Origin: CAVSUR01 sp052143655
Lineage (GTDB): Bacteria > Actinomycetota > Actinomycetes > Streptosporangiales > Streptosporangiaceae
DNA length: 34,813 bases
Assembly: GCA_052143655.1 (NCBI GenBank)
Contig: JBKQSL010000152.1
Coordinates: 1-34,813 of the forward strand
Direction of reading: 5' to 3'
Both the position numbers and the translations under genes were made by a program. Below are positions 15,221 through 23,560 of this stretch, in pieces. Every line of letters starts with the position of its first letter. Positions within the stretch are counted from its first letter, which is position 1. Under the pieces are notes generated by a model that did not search any database, was not told the DNA's origin, and was given only the letters and a program-made list of their open reading frames with translations.

Positions 15221-15240
15221 CCGGCCGCACATCCGGCCGG
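15221..15240 (-). terminator. Hairpin downstream of tRNA-Leu
   Basis: CCGGCC (15221-15226) and GGCCGG (15235-15240) form a six-bp stem with an eight-base loop, about 22 bases past the tRNA 3' end on its strand. There is no T-run. It could end the tRNA transcript before the glycosylase gene. Confidence 0.35.
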
Positions 15241-15262
15241 TGAAATCAGCACTGTACAGAAG

Positions 15263-15345
15263 TGGGCGAGGAGGGATTTGAACCCTCACGTCCTTTCGGA
15301 CACACGGACCTGAACCGTGCGCGTCTGCCGTTCCGCCACCCGCCC
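15263..15345 (-). tRNA. tRNA-Leu (anticodon CAG)
   Basis: On the minus strand a complete 83-base class II tRNA is visible. The acceptor is GGGCGGG paired with CTCGCCC (one G-U), with discriminator A at 15263. The anticodon stem CACGG/CCGTG frames loop TTCAGGT, giving anticodon CAG at 15312-15310. A variable arm TGTCCGAAAGGACG follows, then the T arm GAGGG-TTCAAAT-CCCTC. The long variable arm and the CAG anticodon identify leucine decoding CUG, the dominant Leu codon here. The CCA end is not encoded in full. A tRNA-Leu at this side of fhaA is a common actinobacterial arrangement. A TATGGT hexamer 12 bases upstream (15358-15363) may be its -10 box. Confidence 0.97.
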
Positions 15346-15442
15346 TGGGCAGCAGACACCATAGCACGACCGCAACCGGTCCCATGCCGCCGATACCATC
15401 GGAGGCGAGCAGGGAGAGCGAGCAGGGAGAGGAGGTACCACG

Positions 15443-16198
15443 GTGGGAGTTCTGCAGCGATTCGAGCACCGGCTCGAGGGGATGGTCGAGGGTGCCTTCG
15501 CGCGGGCCTTCAAGTCGGAGCTGCAGCCCGTGGAAGTGGCCAGCGCCGTACAGCGGGAGATGGACGATCGCGCGGCGATCGTGGCGCAGGGCCGGACCCT
15601 CGTTCCCAACGACTTCGTGGTCGAGCTGGCCGACACCGACCACGAGCGGCTGCAGGTCTACGCCGACAGCCTGGGCATCGAGTTCGCCACCCTGGCGCGT
15701 GAGTACGCCAGGGAACAGGGCTACTCCTTCGTCGGCCCGGTCCGGATGCGATTCGAGGGCGTGCCGGACCTGACCACGGGCACCTTCCGGATCCGGTCCG
15801 GGGTGATCCGCGGCACCACGGTGGAGGACGGTGAGATCCGCCAGCCGTCCAGCGACCTGCCGCAGCCGCAGGGCGGCCTGCACGGCGCGCCGCGGCTGCT
15901 GGTCTCGGGCCCGGACAACGCGCCCGGTGCCGGGCAGCGCACGTTCGAGCTGACCGCGCCGGTCACTATCCTGGGCCGGGGTACCGACTGTGACCTGCGT
16001 CTTGTCGATCCGGGGGTATCCCGGCATCACGCGGAGCTTAGGGTCGAGGACGGCGAGGTCGTGCTCGTCGACCTGGGCTCCACTAATGGCACTTTCGTGA
16101 ATGGGCAGCCGGTCCGGCGCGTGCTGCTGGCCGACGGCACCAGGGTCACGCTGGGCCGCACGACACTGGTGTTCCGCAAGGACGGCAGTTACCACTAG
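15443..16198 (+). CDS. fhaA: FhaA: DUF3662 and FHA domain protein
   Basis: Residues 1-112 form the DUF3662 domain (LQRFEHRLEGMVEGAFARAF and later RMRFEGVPDLTTGTFRIRSG). Residues 150-246 form an FHA domain with ILGRGTDCDLRLVD, GVSRHHAELR and LGSTNGTFVNG, the phosphothreonine-reading loops. In mycobacteria FhaA binds phosphorylated MviN/MurJ and PknB substrates to tune peptidoglycan synthesis. The linker between domains is only about 35 residues, far shorter than in M. tuberculosis. GTG 15443 has GGAGG seven bases upstream (15431-15435), fixing the start. It leads the fha-pknB cluster and is 126 bases ahead of fhaB. Confidence 0.94.
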   Translation: MGVLQRFEHRLEGMVEGAFARAFKSELQPVEVASAVQREMDDRAAIVAQGRTLVPNDFVVELADTDHERLQVYADSLGIEFATLAREYAREQGYSFVGPVRMRFEGVPDLTTGTFRIRSGVIRGTTVEDGEIRQPSSDLPQPQGGLHGAPRLLVSGPDNAPGAGQRTFELTAPVTILGRGTDCDLRLVDPGVSRHHAELRVEDGEVVLVDLGSTNGTFVNGQPVRRVLLADGTRVTLGRTTLVFRKDGSYH

Positions 16199-16218
16199 CA
16201 CCGGCAGTTAACCGAGCA

Positions 16219-16246
16219 CCGACCAGACAGCGCCGACCAGACAGCG
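16219..16246. repeat. 14-bp tandem duplication between fhaA and fhaB
   Basis: CCGACCAGACAGCG occurs twice head to tail without mismatch (16219-16232, 16233-16246). It lies in the 126-base fhaA-fhaB spacer, which otherwise shows no clear promoter or terminator. It may be recent slippage or a doubled binding site. Confidence 0.85.
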
Positions 16247-16324
16247 CAGTGACGTAGGCTGCCGCGATGGCGGCACCCGAGTACCAGCAGCGGGGCAGCA
16301 AGGCACCCGAGGATTCATGACCCG

Positions 16325-16798
16325 ATGAACGCGCTCACTCTCACCCTGATCAGGCTGGCGTTCCTGGCCGTGCTCTGGCTGTTCGTCATCGCCGCTGTCG
16401 GAGTCGTGCGCACTGACCTGTTCGGCTCTGCCCGCCGGCCGGCCCGCGGCCGCTCGCAGCCGCCGCGGACGGCCAAGCCGGCCAAGCCGGCCAAGACCAG
16501 CAGGACGGCACCGCAGCAGCTGCTGGTGACCGGCGGCGCGCTGGCGGGGACCAGCATCGGGCTGACTGACCAGCAGATCACCATCGGCCGGGCCAGCGAT
16601 GCCACGCTAGTGCTGAGCGACGATTACGCTTCGACGCGACACGCCCGGCTCTTTCCGCAGGATGGTCAGTGGATCGTCGAGGACCTTGGCTCGACCAACG
16701 GCACCTACCTGGATCGGCAGAAGGTCACCCAGCCGACCCCGGTGCCGGTCGGCGTGCCGATCCGAATTGGCAAGACGGTCCTGGAGCTGCGCCGATGA
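16325..16798 (+). CDS. fhaB: FhaB (FipA-like) membrane FHA protein
   Basis: The 157-residue protein has one N-terminal membrane helix (about 6-28), a short basic linker with three copies of KPA-like AKPAKPAK sequence, and an FHA domain (66-155). The FHA loops are ITIGRASDATLVLSD, YASTRHARLF and LGSTNGTYLD. In mycobacteria FhaB/FipA bridges FtsZ and FtsQ under oxidative stress and is phosphorylated by PknA near the membrane helix; no pknA gene is seen here. The ATG at 16325 is used because the ATG eight bases earlier (16317) meets a stop after three codons. Its stop overlaps the phosphatase start (ATGA). Confidence 0.93.
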   Translation: MNALTLTLIRLAFLAVLWLFVIAAVGVVRTDLFGSARRPARGRSQPPRTAKPAKPAKTSRTAPQQLLVTGGALAGTSIGLTDQQITIGRASDATLVLSDDYASTRHARLFPQDGQWIVEDLGSTNGTYLDRQKVTQPTPVPVGVPIRIGKTVLELRR

Positions 16799-18285
16799 CA
16801 ATCGCACTTCGCTACGCGATCCGCTCCGACGTCGGCCTCCTGCGGGAGGGCAATGAGGACTCCGCGTACGCGGGCCCGCACCTGCTGGCGATCGCCGACG
16901 GCATGGGCGGCCACGCCGCCGGCGAGGTCGCCAGCGCCGTGGCCATCTCCGCGCTGGCCCCGCTGGACACTGAGCTGGGGCCGGACGAGATGCTGCCCGC
17001 CCTGGCCGGCGCCGTCGCCGAGGCGAGCACCACCCTGCATCGGATGAGCCTGGCCGATCCGTCGGTCGAGGGCATGGGCACCACGCTGACCGCGCTGATG
17101 TGGTCCGGCGCGCAGATCGGCCTGTGCCATATCGGCGACTCCCGTGCCTACCTGCTGCGCGACGGCGACCTGGTGCAGATCACCCGAGACCACACGCTGG
17201 TGCAGTCGCTCGTCGACGAGGGCCGGCTGAGCCCGGCGGCGGCGGCGACGCATCCGCAGCGCTCGCTGGTGATGCGCGCCCTGCAGAGCAGCTCGGACGC
17301 CGAGCCGGACCTGCAGATGCGGGAGGCCAGGCTGGGCGACCGGTACCTGCTGTGCTCCGACGGCCTGTCCGACGTGGTCACCGAGGAGACTCTGCACAAG
17401 ACCCTGACGCAGTACGCCGACCTGGACGAGGCCGTGCTCGCGCTGATCGACCTGGCGATCCGCAGCGGCGGCCCGGACAACATCACCTGCGTGCTGGCCG
17501 AAGTGGTCGACCCGGTGACCGGCCCGCTGCCGCCGAGCGAGCGAGCCGTGGTGGTCGGGGCGGCAGCCAGCGGCGAGGCCCGGCCGCCGCAGGTGCGCTC
17601 CGACAGCCCGGCGGGCCGGGCGCATCAGCTCGCGCAGGCCACCCAGGGGCGCCGGGGGGCGCACGCCGCGACCGAGGTGCGCAGTCGGCCAGCCCCGGTC
17701 ACGGACCCGTCCGGCTACGCCGAGGCGCCGGACGACGGCGGCCCGGCAGGCGATGAGGGCGACGATGACGACGGCTATGGTGACACGGACGGCGAGACCG
17801 GCCGCCGCCGCTGGCCGGTCGTCACCTCGATCCTCGTGGTGCTGGTGATCCTCATCGCCGGCGGCGGGTACGCGGCCTGGCGGTATACCCGGACCCAGTA
17901 CTACGTGGGCGCCGACACCGGTCAGGTGGTGATCTACCGCGGGGTCGACCAGACCGTCGCCGGGCTCAAACTGTCCCAGGTGTACCAGCGCACCGGCATC
18001 CCGCTGTCCGGGGTCCCGGCCGGCCAGGCCGCCTCGGTGCGCGCCACGATCCCGGCGAGCAGCCTGACGGACGCCCAGCAGATCGTCACCCGGCTGCGCC
18101 GTGGCTACGCCTGCAAGACGGCCCAGGCGAAGCTGCAGGTGTGGGAGAAGAACAAGCCCAAGCCCGCGCCGCCGAGCAAGACCAGGTCGAAGAAGGGCAA
18201 GAAGACCACGGCGAAGCCGGCCCCCGCCCCGTCCTACCCGCCCCGGCCGTCGGTGCCGGCCTACTGCACCCAGGCTGCCAGCTGA
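16795..18285 (+). CDS. pstP: PP2C-type Ser/Thr phosphatase, membrane-bound
   Basis: The 496-residue protein has a PP2C catalytic domain (1-240). Metal-binding Asp are visible in GNED (about 19-22), ADGMGGHAAGE (Asp35), CSDGLSD (about 187-193) and GGPDN (Asp228), with HIGDSRAYLLR in between. A disordered acidic linker (about 250-335), one membrane helix (about 341-362) and an external domain of ~130 residues ending in a Lys/Pro-rich tail follow. It reverses PknB phosphorylation. Two Cys (440, 491) in the outer part could pair. Start ATG 16795 overlaps the fhaB stop, and its TGA overlaps the next ATG, so translation of the three genes is probably coupled. Confidence 0.94.
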   Translation: MTIALRYAIRSDVGLLREGNEDSAYAGPHLLAIADGMGGHAAGEVASAVAISALAPLDTELGPDEMLPALAGAVAEASTTLHRMSLADPSVEGMGTTLTALMWSGAQIGLCHIGDSRAYLLRDGDLVQITRDHTLVQSLVDEGRLSPAAAATHPQRSLVMRALQSSSDAEPDLQMREARLGDRYLLCSDGLSDVVTEETLHKTLTQYADLDEAVLALIDLAIRSGGPDNITCVLAEVVDPVTGPLPPSERAVVVGAAASGEARPPQVRSDSPAGRAHQLAQATQGRRGAHAATEVRSRPAPVTDPSGYAEAPDDGGPAGDEGDDDDGYGDTDGETGRRRWPVVTSILVVLVILIAGGGYAAWRYTRTQYYVGADTGQVVIYRGVDQTVAGLKLSQVYQRTGIPLSGVPAGQAASVRATIPASSLTDAQQIVTRLRRGYACKTAQAKLQVWEKNKPKPAPPSKTRSKKGKKTTAKPAPAPSYPPRPSVPAYCTQAAS

Positions 18286-19721
18286 TGACTGGTATCTCCG
18301 CGGCTTACGCGCCGCCCGCCGAGCAGGAGGGCCCGGCCCCGCTGCCCCGCGGCAGGCGCGGCACCGAACTGCTCATGCTGGCGTTCGCGGTGGCGGTCGT
18401 GCTGTTGGCCTACGCCAGCGTCGGCTTCGGGCTGAACGGTAAGCCCCCGCACGGCCTGGTCACCTACGGCGCGGCGTTCGCCGTGCTGGTGCTGATAGCC
18501 CATTTCGCGGTGCGCCGCCTCGCGCCGTGGGCCGATCCGCTGCTGCTGCCGCTGGCCGCGCTGCTCAACGGCCTGGGCATCGTGATGATCTACCGGCTGC
18601 AGCAGTCCGGCCGCAGCGGCAATCCCGGCGCGGTCATCAGCACGCTGTCCGCCAGCGCCACCACCTACCAGGTGATGTACTCGGCGATCGGAATCGCCGT
18701 GTTCATCGCGGTGCTGTGGCTGATCCGCGAGCCGCGGGTGCTGCAGCGCTACACCTACACCGCCGGCGCGATCGGGCTGGTGCTGCTGGCGCTCCCGGCC
18801 CTGCTGCCGGCCAGCATGAGCGTGGTCAACGGGGCCAAGATCCAGGTCGCGCTGGGCGGGTTCTCCATCCAGCCGGAGGAGTTCGCCAAGCTGGCGCTGG
18901 CGGTGTTCTTCGCCGGCTACCTGGTCGCCAAGCGGGACGTGCTGGCCCTGGCGGGCCGCCGGTTCCTCGGCATCGACCTGCCGCGGGCCCGCGACCTCGG
19001 CCCAGTGCTCGTCGCGTGGATCGCGAGCCTGCTGGTGCTGGTCTTCGAGTCCGACATCGGCACCTCGGCGTTGTTCTTCGGCCTGTTCATCGCGATGATC
19101 TACGTCGCCACCCAGCGCACCTCCTGGCTGCTGATCGGAGTGGCGCTGTTCGTCGGCGGCAGCTACCTGGCGAGCATGCTGGTCGGCCACGTGGGCGAGC
19201 GGTTCGACATCTGGCTGCACCCGTTCGCGGGCAGCAACCCCAGCGGCAACGCCTACCAGCTGGTGCAGGGCCTGGAGGGGCTCGGCCACGGCGGCCTGCT
19301 CGGCACCGGGCTGGGCCACGGCCAGCCGTACATCACCCCGCTGGTGCAAAGCGACTTCATCGTGACCGCCTTCGGCGAGGAACTCGGGCTGACCGGCCTG
19401 ATGGCCATGCTGCTGATCTTCGGGCTGCTGGTGCAGCGCGGCATGCGCGCTGCCCTCGGCGTGCCCGACCCGTTCTCCAAGCTGCTGGCCGCCGGATTGT
19501 CGTTCACCATGGCGCTGCAGGTGTTCGTGATCGTGGGGGGCGTGACCCGGCTGATCCCGCTGACCGGCATCACTACCCCGTTCCTGTCCCAGGGCGGGTC
19601 CTCGCTCATCGCCAGCTGGGCGGTGATCGGGCTGCTGATGCGGGTCAGCAACACCGCGCGCCGGCCCGCCCCGCAGCCGATCCAGGATGAGGGCCTGACC
19701 CAGGTGGTGCGGGCCGGATGA
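18285..19721 (+). CDS. rodA: FtsW/RodA/SpoVE-family peptidoglycan polymerase
   Basis: This 478-residue integral membrane SEDS protein polymerises lipid II glycan chains with its paired class B PBP. Some ten helices are visible. Family hallmarks are FSIQPEEFAKLALAVFFAGY, FESDIGTSALFFGLFI, the large periplasmic loop with GNAYQLVQGLEGLGHGGLLG, QSDFIVTAFGEELG and SQGGSSLIASW. The Asp in ESDIGT is the likely catalytic residue by analogy with RodA. The first 25 residues are a Pro-rich cytoplasmic extension. Start ATG 18285 shares a base with the phosphatase TGA, and the stop overlaps pbpA (ATGA). Position next to pbpA suggests RodA-like elongation function, but divisome use is possible. Confidence 0.94.
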   Translation: MTGISAAYAPPAEQEGPAPLPRGRRGTELLMLAFAVAVVLLAYASVGFGLNGKPPHGLVTYGAAFAVLVLIAHFAVRRLAPWADPLLLPLAALLNGLGIVMIYRLQQSGRSGNPGAVISTLSASATTYQVMYSAIGIAVFIAVLWLIREPRVLQRYTYTAGAIGLVLLALPALLPASMSVVNGAKIQVALGGFSIQPEEFAKLALAVFFAGYLVAKRDVLALAGRRFLGIDLPRARDLGPVLVAWIASLLVLVFESDIGTSALFFGLFIAMIYVATQRTSWLLIGVALFVGGSYLASMLVGHVGERFDIWLHPFAGSNPSGNAYQLVQGLEGLGHGGLLGTGLGHGQPYITPLVQSDFIVTAFGEELGLTGLMAMLLIFGLLVQRGMRAALGVPDPFSKLLAAGLSFTMALQVFVIVGGVTRLIPLTGITTPFLSQGGSSLIASWAVIGLLMRVSNTARRPAPQPIQDEGLTQVVRAG

Positions 19722-21190
19722 ACCGAGCGATCCTGCGCTTGTCGCTGGCCTGCCTGGTCATGTTCGCCGCGCTGCTGGTCAACCTGAACTACGTGCAGGG
19801 GTTTCAGGCCAGCGCGCTGGCCGGCAAGCCCGGCAACGTCCGCACCTTCGAGCAGCAGTTCAGCTACCAGCGCGGCTCGATCATCGCTTACGGCGACAAG
19901 ACCAACACGGTGATCGCCGACTCGCTGCCGGTCAAGGGCACCGACACCTACCGCAGGAACTACCCGCACGGCGCTGAGTACGCCCCGGTCACCGGGTACG
20001 ACTCGATCTTCAGCAACACCGGGATCGAGCAGGCTGAGAACAAGGAGCTGTCGGGAACCGCCGCCGGGCTGCAGGTGCACAACCTGATCAGCCTGTTCAC
20101 CGGCAAGCCTAAGGAGGGCGCCAGCGTCTACCTGACGATCAGCCCCCGGGCGCAGGACGCCGCCTACAAGGCGCTGGCCAGCCAGGCGCACGCTGGCGCG
20201 GTCGTCGCCCTGGACCCGAGCACGGGCGCGATCCTCGCGCTCGCCTCCTACCCGACGTTCAACCCGAACGAATACACCTCGCTGAACGACAAGCAGCTCA
20301 TCAGGAACGACAACCGCTATCGCAAGGATTCAGCGCAGCCGCTGCTGAACCGGGCCATCAACGTAACGTACCCGCCCGGCTCCACGTTCAAGATCGTGAC
20401 CAGCTCAGCGGCGTTCTCGACGCACAAGGTCGCCGGGGTGAACTCGACCGTGCCCGCCCCGACCACCTTCCAGCTGCCCGGCTCGACCAAGTCGCTGGTC
20501 AACAACGACGGGGAGACCTGCGGCAACGGCAACCCGCCCATCATCGAGGCCTTCTACCTGTCCTGCAACACCGCGTTCGGCAAGCTCGGAATCAGGGTCG
20601 GCGGCGCGGCGCTGCACTCCTACGCGACCCATTTCGGCGCGAACAACCCCTCGCTCACCATCCCGCTGCCGGTCTCCGCCAGCGTGATCCCGGCCGAGAG
20701 CAACCCCGACTTCGCCGCGCTGTCGGCGATCGGCCAGTTCAACGACGCGGTGACGCCGCTGCAGGAGGCCATGTTTGCCGCGACCATCGCCAACCGCGGC
20801 ACGCTGATGAAGCCGTACCTGGTCCAGCAGGTGCAGGCCCCGGACCTGTCCACCGTGCGCAGCGCCAGGCCGACAGTGCTGTCGAACGCGGTAAGCCCGC
20901 CGGTAGCCAGCGACGTGGGGCAGATGATGACCCAGGTCGTGCAGAACCCGTCCGGGACCGCCAACAACATCAACAAGGGCGTTACCGGGGTGGAGATCGC
21001 GGGCAAGACCGGCACCGCGCAGAACGGCATCAACAACACCGGGCTCGATGACGCCGTCTTCACCTGCTACGCGCCGGTCGGCAACCCGAAGATCGCGGTC
21101 GGCGTCATCATCCAGGGCGGCGGCTACGGCGCTGCGGCGGCCGCGCCGATCGCCGCGCAGGTCATCCGGGCATACCTGGGGATCAAGTGA
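19718..21190 (+). CDS. pbpA: Class B penicillin-binding protein PbpA
   Basis: The 490-residue transpeptidase has an N-terminal anchor helix (about 6-25), a dimerisation-like region, and a catalytic domain with GSTFK (Ser222, Lys225), SCN (282-284) and KTGTAQ (430-435). These are the three active-site motifs that cross-link peptidoglycan and bind beta-lactams. PTFNPNEY and GQFNDAVTPLQEAM are typical of mycobacterial and streptomycete PbpA. It has no PASTA domain. Two Cys (268 and 283) lie near the active site. It is coupled to the SEDS gene upstream by a 4-base overlap, the standard polymerase-transpeptidase pair. It is 136 bases ahead of pknB. Confidence 0.95.
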   Translation: MNRAILRLSLACLVMFAALLVNLNYVQGFQASALAGKPGNVRTFEQQFSYQRGSIIAYGDKTNTVIADSLPVKGTDTYRRNYPHGAEYAPVTGYDSIFSNTGIEQAENKELSGTAAGLQVHNLISLFTGKPKEGASVYLTISPRAQDAAYKALASQAHAGAVVALDPSTGAILALASYPTFNPNEYTSLNDKQLIRNDNRYRKDSAQPLLNRAINVTYPPGSTFKIVTSSAAFSTHKVAGVNSTVPAPTTFQLPGSTKSLVNNDGETCGNGNPPIIEAFYLSCNTAFGKLGIRVGGAALHSYATHFGANNPSLTIPLPVSASVIPAESNPDFAALSAIGQFNDAVTPLQEAMFAATIANRGTLMKPYLVQQVQAPDLSTVRSARPTVLSNAVSPPVASDVGQMMTQVVQNPSGTANNINKGVTGVEIAGKTGTAQNGINNTGLDDAVFTCYAPVGNPKIAVGVIIQGGGYGAAAAAPIAAQVIRAYLGIK

Positions 21191-21326
21191 GAGCGCGCAG
21201 AGCAGGCGGCCCGAACGCCGGCCGGCGGACCGTAAAGTTCAAGACCGAAGAAGCGAAACGGGCAGCCGGCGGCCAGTCAGGCCGGCCAGCCCGCGTCAGC
21301 TATCTGACTGCAGGGCGGTAACGCAA

Positions 21327-23177
21327 GTGCGAGACGTGACCCAGCCGCGGCTGCTCGGCGGCCGCTATGAGCTCGACGGGATCGTCGGCCGGGGCGGGAT
21401 GGCTGAGGTGTTCCGAGCCCGCGACATCCGCCTGGACCGGATCGTCGCGGTCAAGACGCTGCGCGACGACCTGGCCCGGGACCAGACATTCCAGGCGCGC
21501 TTCCGGCGCGAGGCGCAGTCCGCGGCCTCGCTGAACCACCCGTCGATCGTGGCCGTCTACGACACCGGCGAGGACATGGTCGGGTCCACCCCGGTCCCCT
21601 ACATCGTGATGGAGTACGTCGACGGCCGGACGCTGCGCGACCTGCTGCGCGACGACCGGCGGCTGCTGCCCGAGCGGGCCGCGGAGATCACCGACGGGGT
21701 GCTGCGCGCGCTGGACTACAGCCACCGGCACGGGATCGTGCACCGCGACATCAAGCCGGGCAACGTGATGCTGACGCGCACCGGCGAGATCAAGGTGATG
21801 GACTTCGGCATTGCCCGGGCTGTCAGCGATGCGCAGGCCACGATGACGCAGACCGCCCAGGTCATCGGGACGGCACAGTACCTGTCGCCGGAGCAGGCCC
21901 GCGGCGAGCGGGTCGACGCGCGCAGTGACCTGTACTCGACCGGGTGCCTGCTGTACGAACTGCTGACCGGCCGTCCGCCGTTCACCGGCGACTCGCCGGT
22001 CGCGATCGCCTACCAGCACGTCCGGGAGAACCCGATCCCGCCCACCCGGGTCGACCCGGAGGTTCCCCCGTGGGGCGACTCGATCGTGCTCAAGGCGATG
22101 GCCAAGGACCCGGCGGACCGCTACCAGAGCGCCGGGGACATGCGCACCGACATCCAGCGGGCGCTGTCCGGGGTGCCGGTCGCGGCGCCGACCCAAGCGG
22201 ATTACGCCGGGACCCGGCGAATAGGCGCCGCGACCCAGGTGGCCGGCCCGACGAGCGCGATCCCCGCCTATGCCTACGGAGCGCCGGACGACGGCGAGCC
22301 GGGTGCCACCCGGCGGCGGCGCATCTGGCCATGGCTGCTGGCCCTGGTCGTTGCCGTGCTGCTGATCGGCGGCGGCTACGCGCTGTACAGCTACATCTCC
22401 GGCAATGGCGGCCTGGTGACCGTGCCGCAGGTCGCCGGGGAGAAGCTGCATGCCGCGGAGACCGCCCTGCAGCAGAGGCACCTGCAGGTCGGGAAGGTTC
22501 ACCACGTCAAGTCGGCCAGCGTAGCCAGGGGCGACGTGGTGCGGACCAGCCCGCCGAGTGGCCAGCAGGTGAGCAAGAACACCGTGGTGGCCCTGTTCGT
22601 GTCGGCTGGCCGCGGTCAGGTCACGGTACCGAGGGTGCAGGGCGACAAGCTTGCGGCCGCCGAGGCGAAACTGACGAGTGCCGGACTGAAATACCAGGTC
22701 ACCACGGCGTCGTCGGGAGCGTCGGGCGCAGCGCCGGGCACCGTGACCCAGACGTACCCGCCCGCCGGACGGTCCGTGCCAGCCGGCTCGACCGTCACCC
22801 TGTACGTGACGCCCAGCGGGGCGGCCGTGCCGAACGTGGTCGGCGAGTCCCAGGCTCTGGCGACGCAGAATCTGCAGAATGCCGGGTTCACGGTCACGCC
22901 GGTGACCGGGCCGGCGCCGGCCGGATTCACCGCGGGCACGGTGTTCAGCACGAGTCCCGCGGTGGGCAAGGTCATCCCGTCCGGCTCGACGGTGACGATC
23001 TACGTGGCGGCGGCGGCCAGCACCACGCCGTCGCCTACCGCGACGCCCACGGCGACGCCCACCTCGTCGTCGCCGTCGCCGACGCCGACGCCGACTACCA
23101 CGTCACCGACCGGAGCGCCGACCGGCGGCCCGGCGCGCAAGACCAGCCCGTCCCCGCGTGCCCGGGCGGCCGGATAG
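21327..23177 (+). CDS. pknB: PknB-type Ser/Thr kinase with three PASTA domains
   Basis: Kinase domain residues 14-275: GRGGMAEVF (glycine loop), VAVKTL (Lys43), HRDIKPGN (Asp141) and DFG (Asp159). The activation loop has TMTQTAQVIGTAQYLSPEQ, whose Thr174 and Thr176 correspond to the PknB autophosphorylation sites. A juxtamembrane linker, Arg-rich stop and membrane helix (about 334-355) precede three external PASTA domains (about 363-427, 431-496, 499-561) and a Thr/Ser/Pro tail. PASTA domains sense muropeptides or lipid II. M. tuberculosis PknB has four. GTG 21327 is the chosen start; GTG 21336 is possible. No pknA gene accompanies it. Confidence 0.95.
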   Translation: MRDVTQPRLLGGRYELDGIVGRGGMAEVFRARDIRLDRIVAVKTLRDDLARDQTFQARFRREAQSAASLNHPSIVAVYDTGEDMVGSTPVPYIVMEYVDGRTLRDLLRDDRRLLPERAAEITDGVLRALDYSHRHGIVHRDIKPGNVMLTRTGEIKVMDFGIARAVSDAQATMTQTAQVIGTAQYLSPEQARGERVDARSDLYSTGCLLYELLTGRPPFTGDSPVAIAYQHVRENPIPPTRVDPEVPPWGDSIVLKAMAKDPADRYQSAGDMRTDIQRALSGVPVAAPTQADYAGTRRIGAATQVAGPTSAIPAYAYGAPDDGEPGATRRRRIWPWLLALVVAVLLIGGGYALYSYISGNGGLVTVPQVAGEKLHAAETALQQRHLQVGKVHHVKSASVARGDVVRTSPPSGQQVSKNTVVALFVSAGRGQVTVPRVQGDKLAAAEAKLTSAGLKYQVTTASSGASGAAPGTVTQTYPPAGRSVPAGSTVTLYVTPSGAAVPNVVGESQALATQNLQNAGFTVTPVTGPAPAGFTAGTVFSTSPAVGKVIPSGSTVTIYVAAAASTTPSPTATPTATPTSSSPSPTPTPTTTSPTGAPTGGPARKTSPSPRARAAG

Positions 23178-23308
23178 CGAGCCGGGGGCCGCCCCGGGCC
23201 GGGCGCAGGCGGCCACGCGCGGCAGCAACTACGCTTACCGGCAACCGGCTCGCACTCAGCGGGCCGGGTGCGCCGCGGCAGCCGGCCGCCGCCGGCAACT
23301 GACAGGAG

Positions 23309-23560
23309 ATGACCGTGCCCAAGTCCCGCGTCCGGAGCAAGGCGGTATACACCCCGCCGCCGAGGTCAGCCAAGTCGAAGGTCAGCCCGCGCTGGCTGGC
23401 CCCGTTCATGGTGAGCTGCCTGGTGATCGGGCTGGCCTGGATCGCGACCTTCTACATCAGCAACGAGTCGCTGCCCATCAGCGCGATGGGCAGCTGGAAC
23501 CTGGTGGTGGGCTTCGCGTTCATCATCTCGGGCGTGATCGCCTCAACGAGATGGCATTAG
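23309..23560 (+). CDS. crgA: Cell division protein CrgA
   Basis: The 83-residue protein has a basic N-terminus (PKSRVRSKAVYTPPP), a SPRWLAPFMVSCLVIGLAWI membrane helix (about 27-50), an outer turn NESLPISAMGSWN and a second helix (about 62-80). These match the CrgA family. CrgA recruits and restrains divisome proteins, interacting with FtsZ, FtsQ and PBPs, and in Streptomyces coordinates sporulation septation. A GGAGATGACC run around 23306 places the site close to the start; an in-frame GTG is not better placed. Its last four bases overlap the convergent rhomboid gene. Confidence 0.94.
   Translation: MTVPKSRVRSKAVYTPPPRSAKSKVSPRWLAPFMVSCLVIGLAWIATFYISNESLPISAMGSWNLVVGFAFIISGVIASTRWH

Noticed and set aside
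15252..15259. CTGTACAG palindrome beside the tRNA as an attachment site
   Set aside because: Only eight bases, no integrase gene and no second copy of the tRNA 3' end in the window.
15056..16201. Minus-strand open frame extending the DNA glycosylase upstream
   Set aside because: It crosses the tRNA-Leu and fhaA antisense. The glycosylase needs Pro as residue 2, which fixes its start at 15055.
21300..22505. 401-codon minus-strand open frame
   Set aside because: It is antisense to the kinase domain of pknB and shows only Arg/Gly/Asp/His-rich shadow composition.
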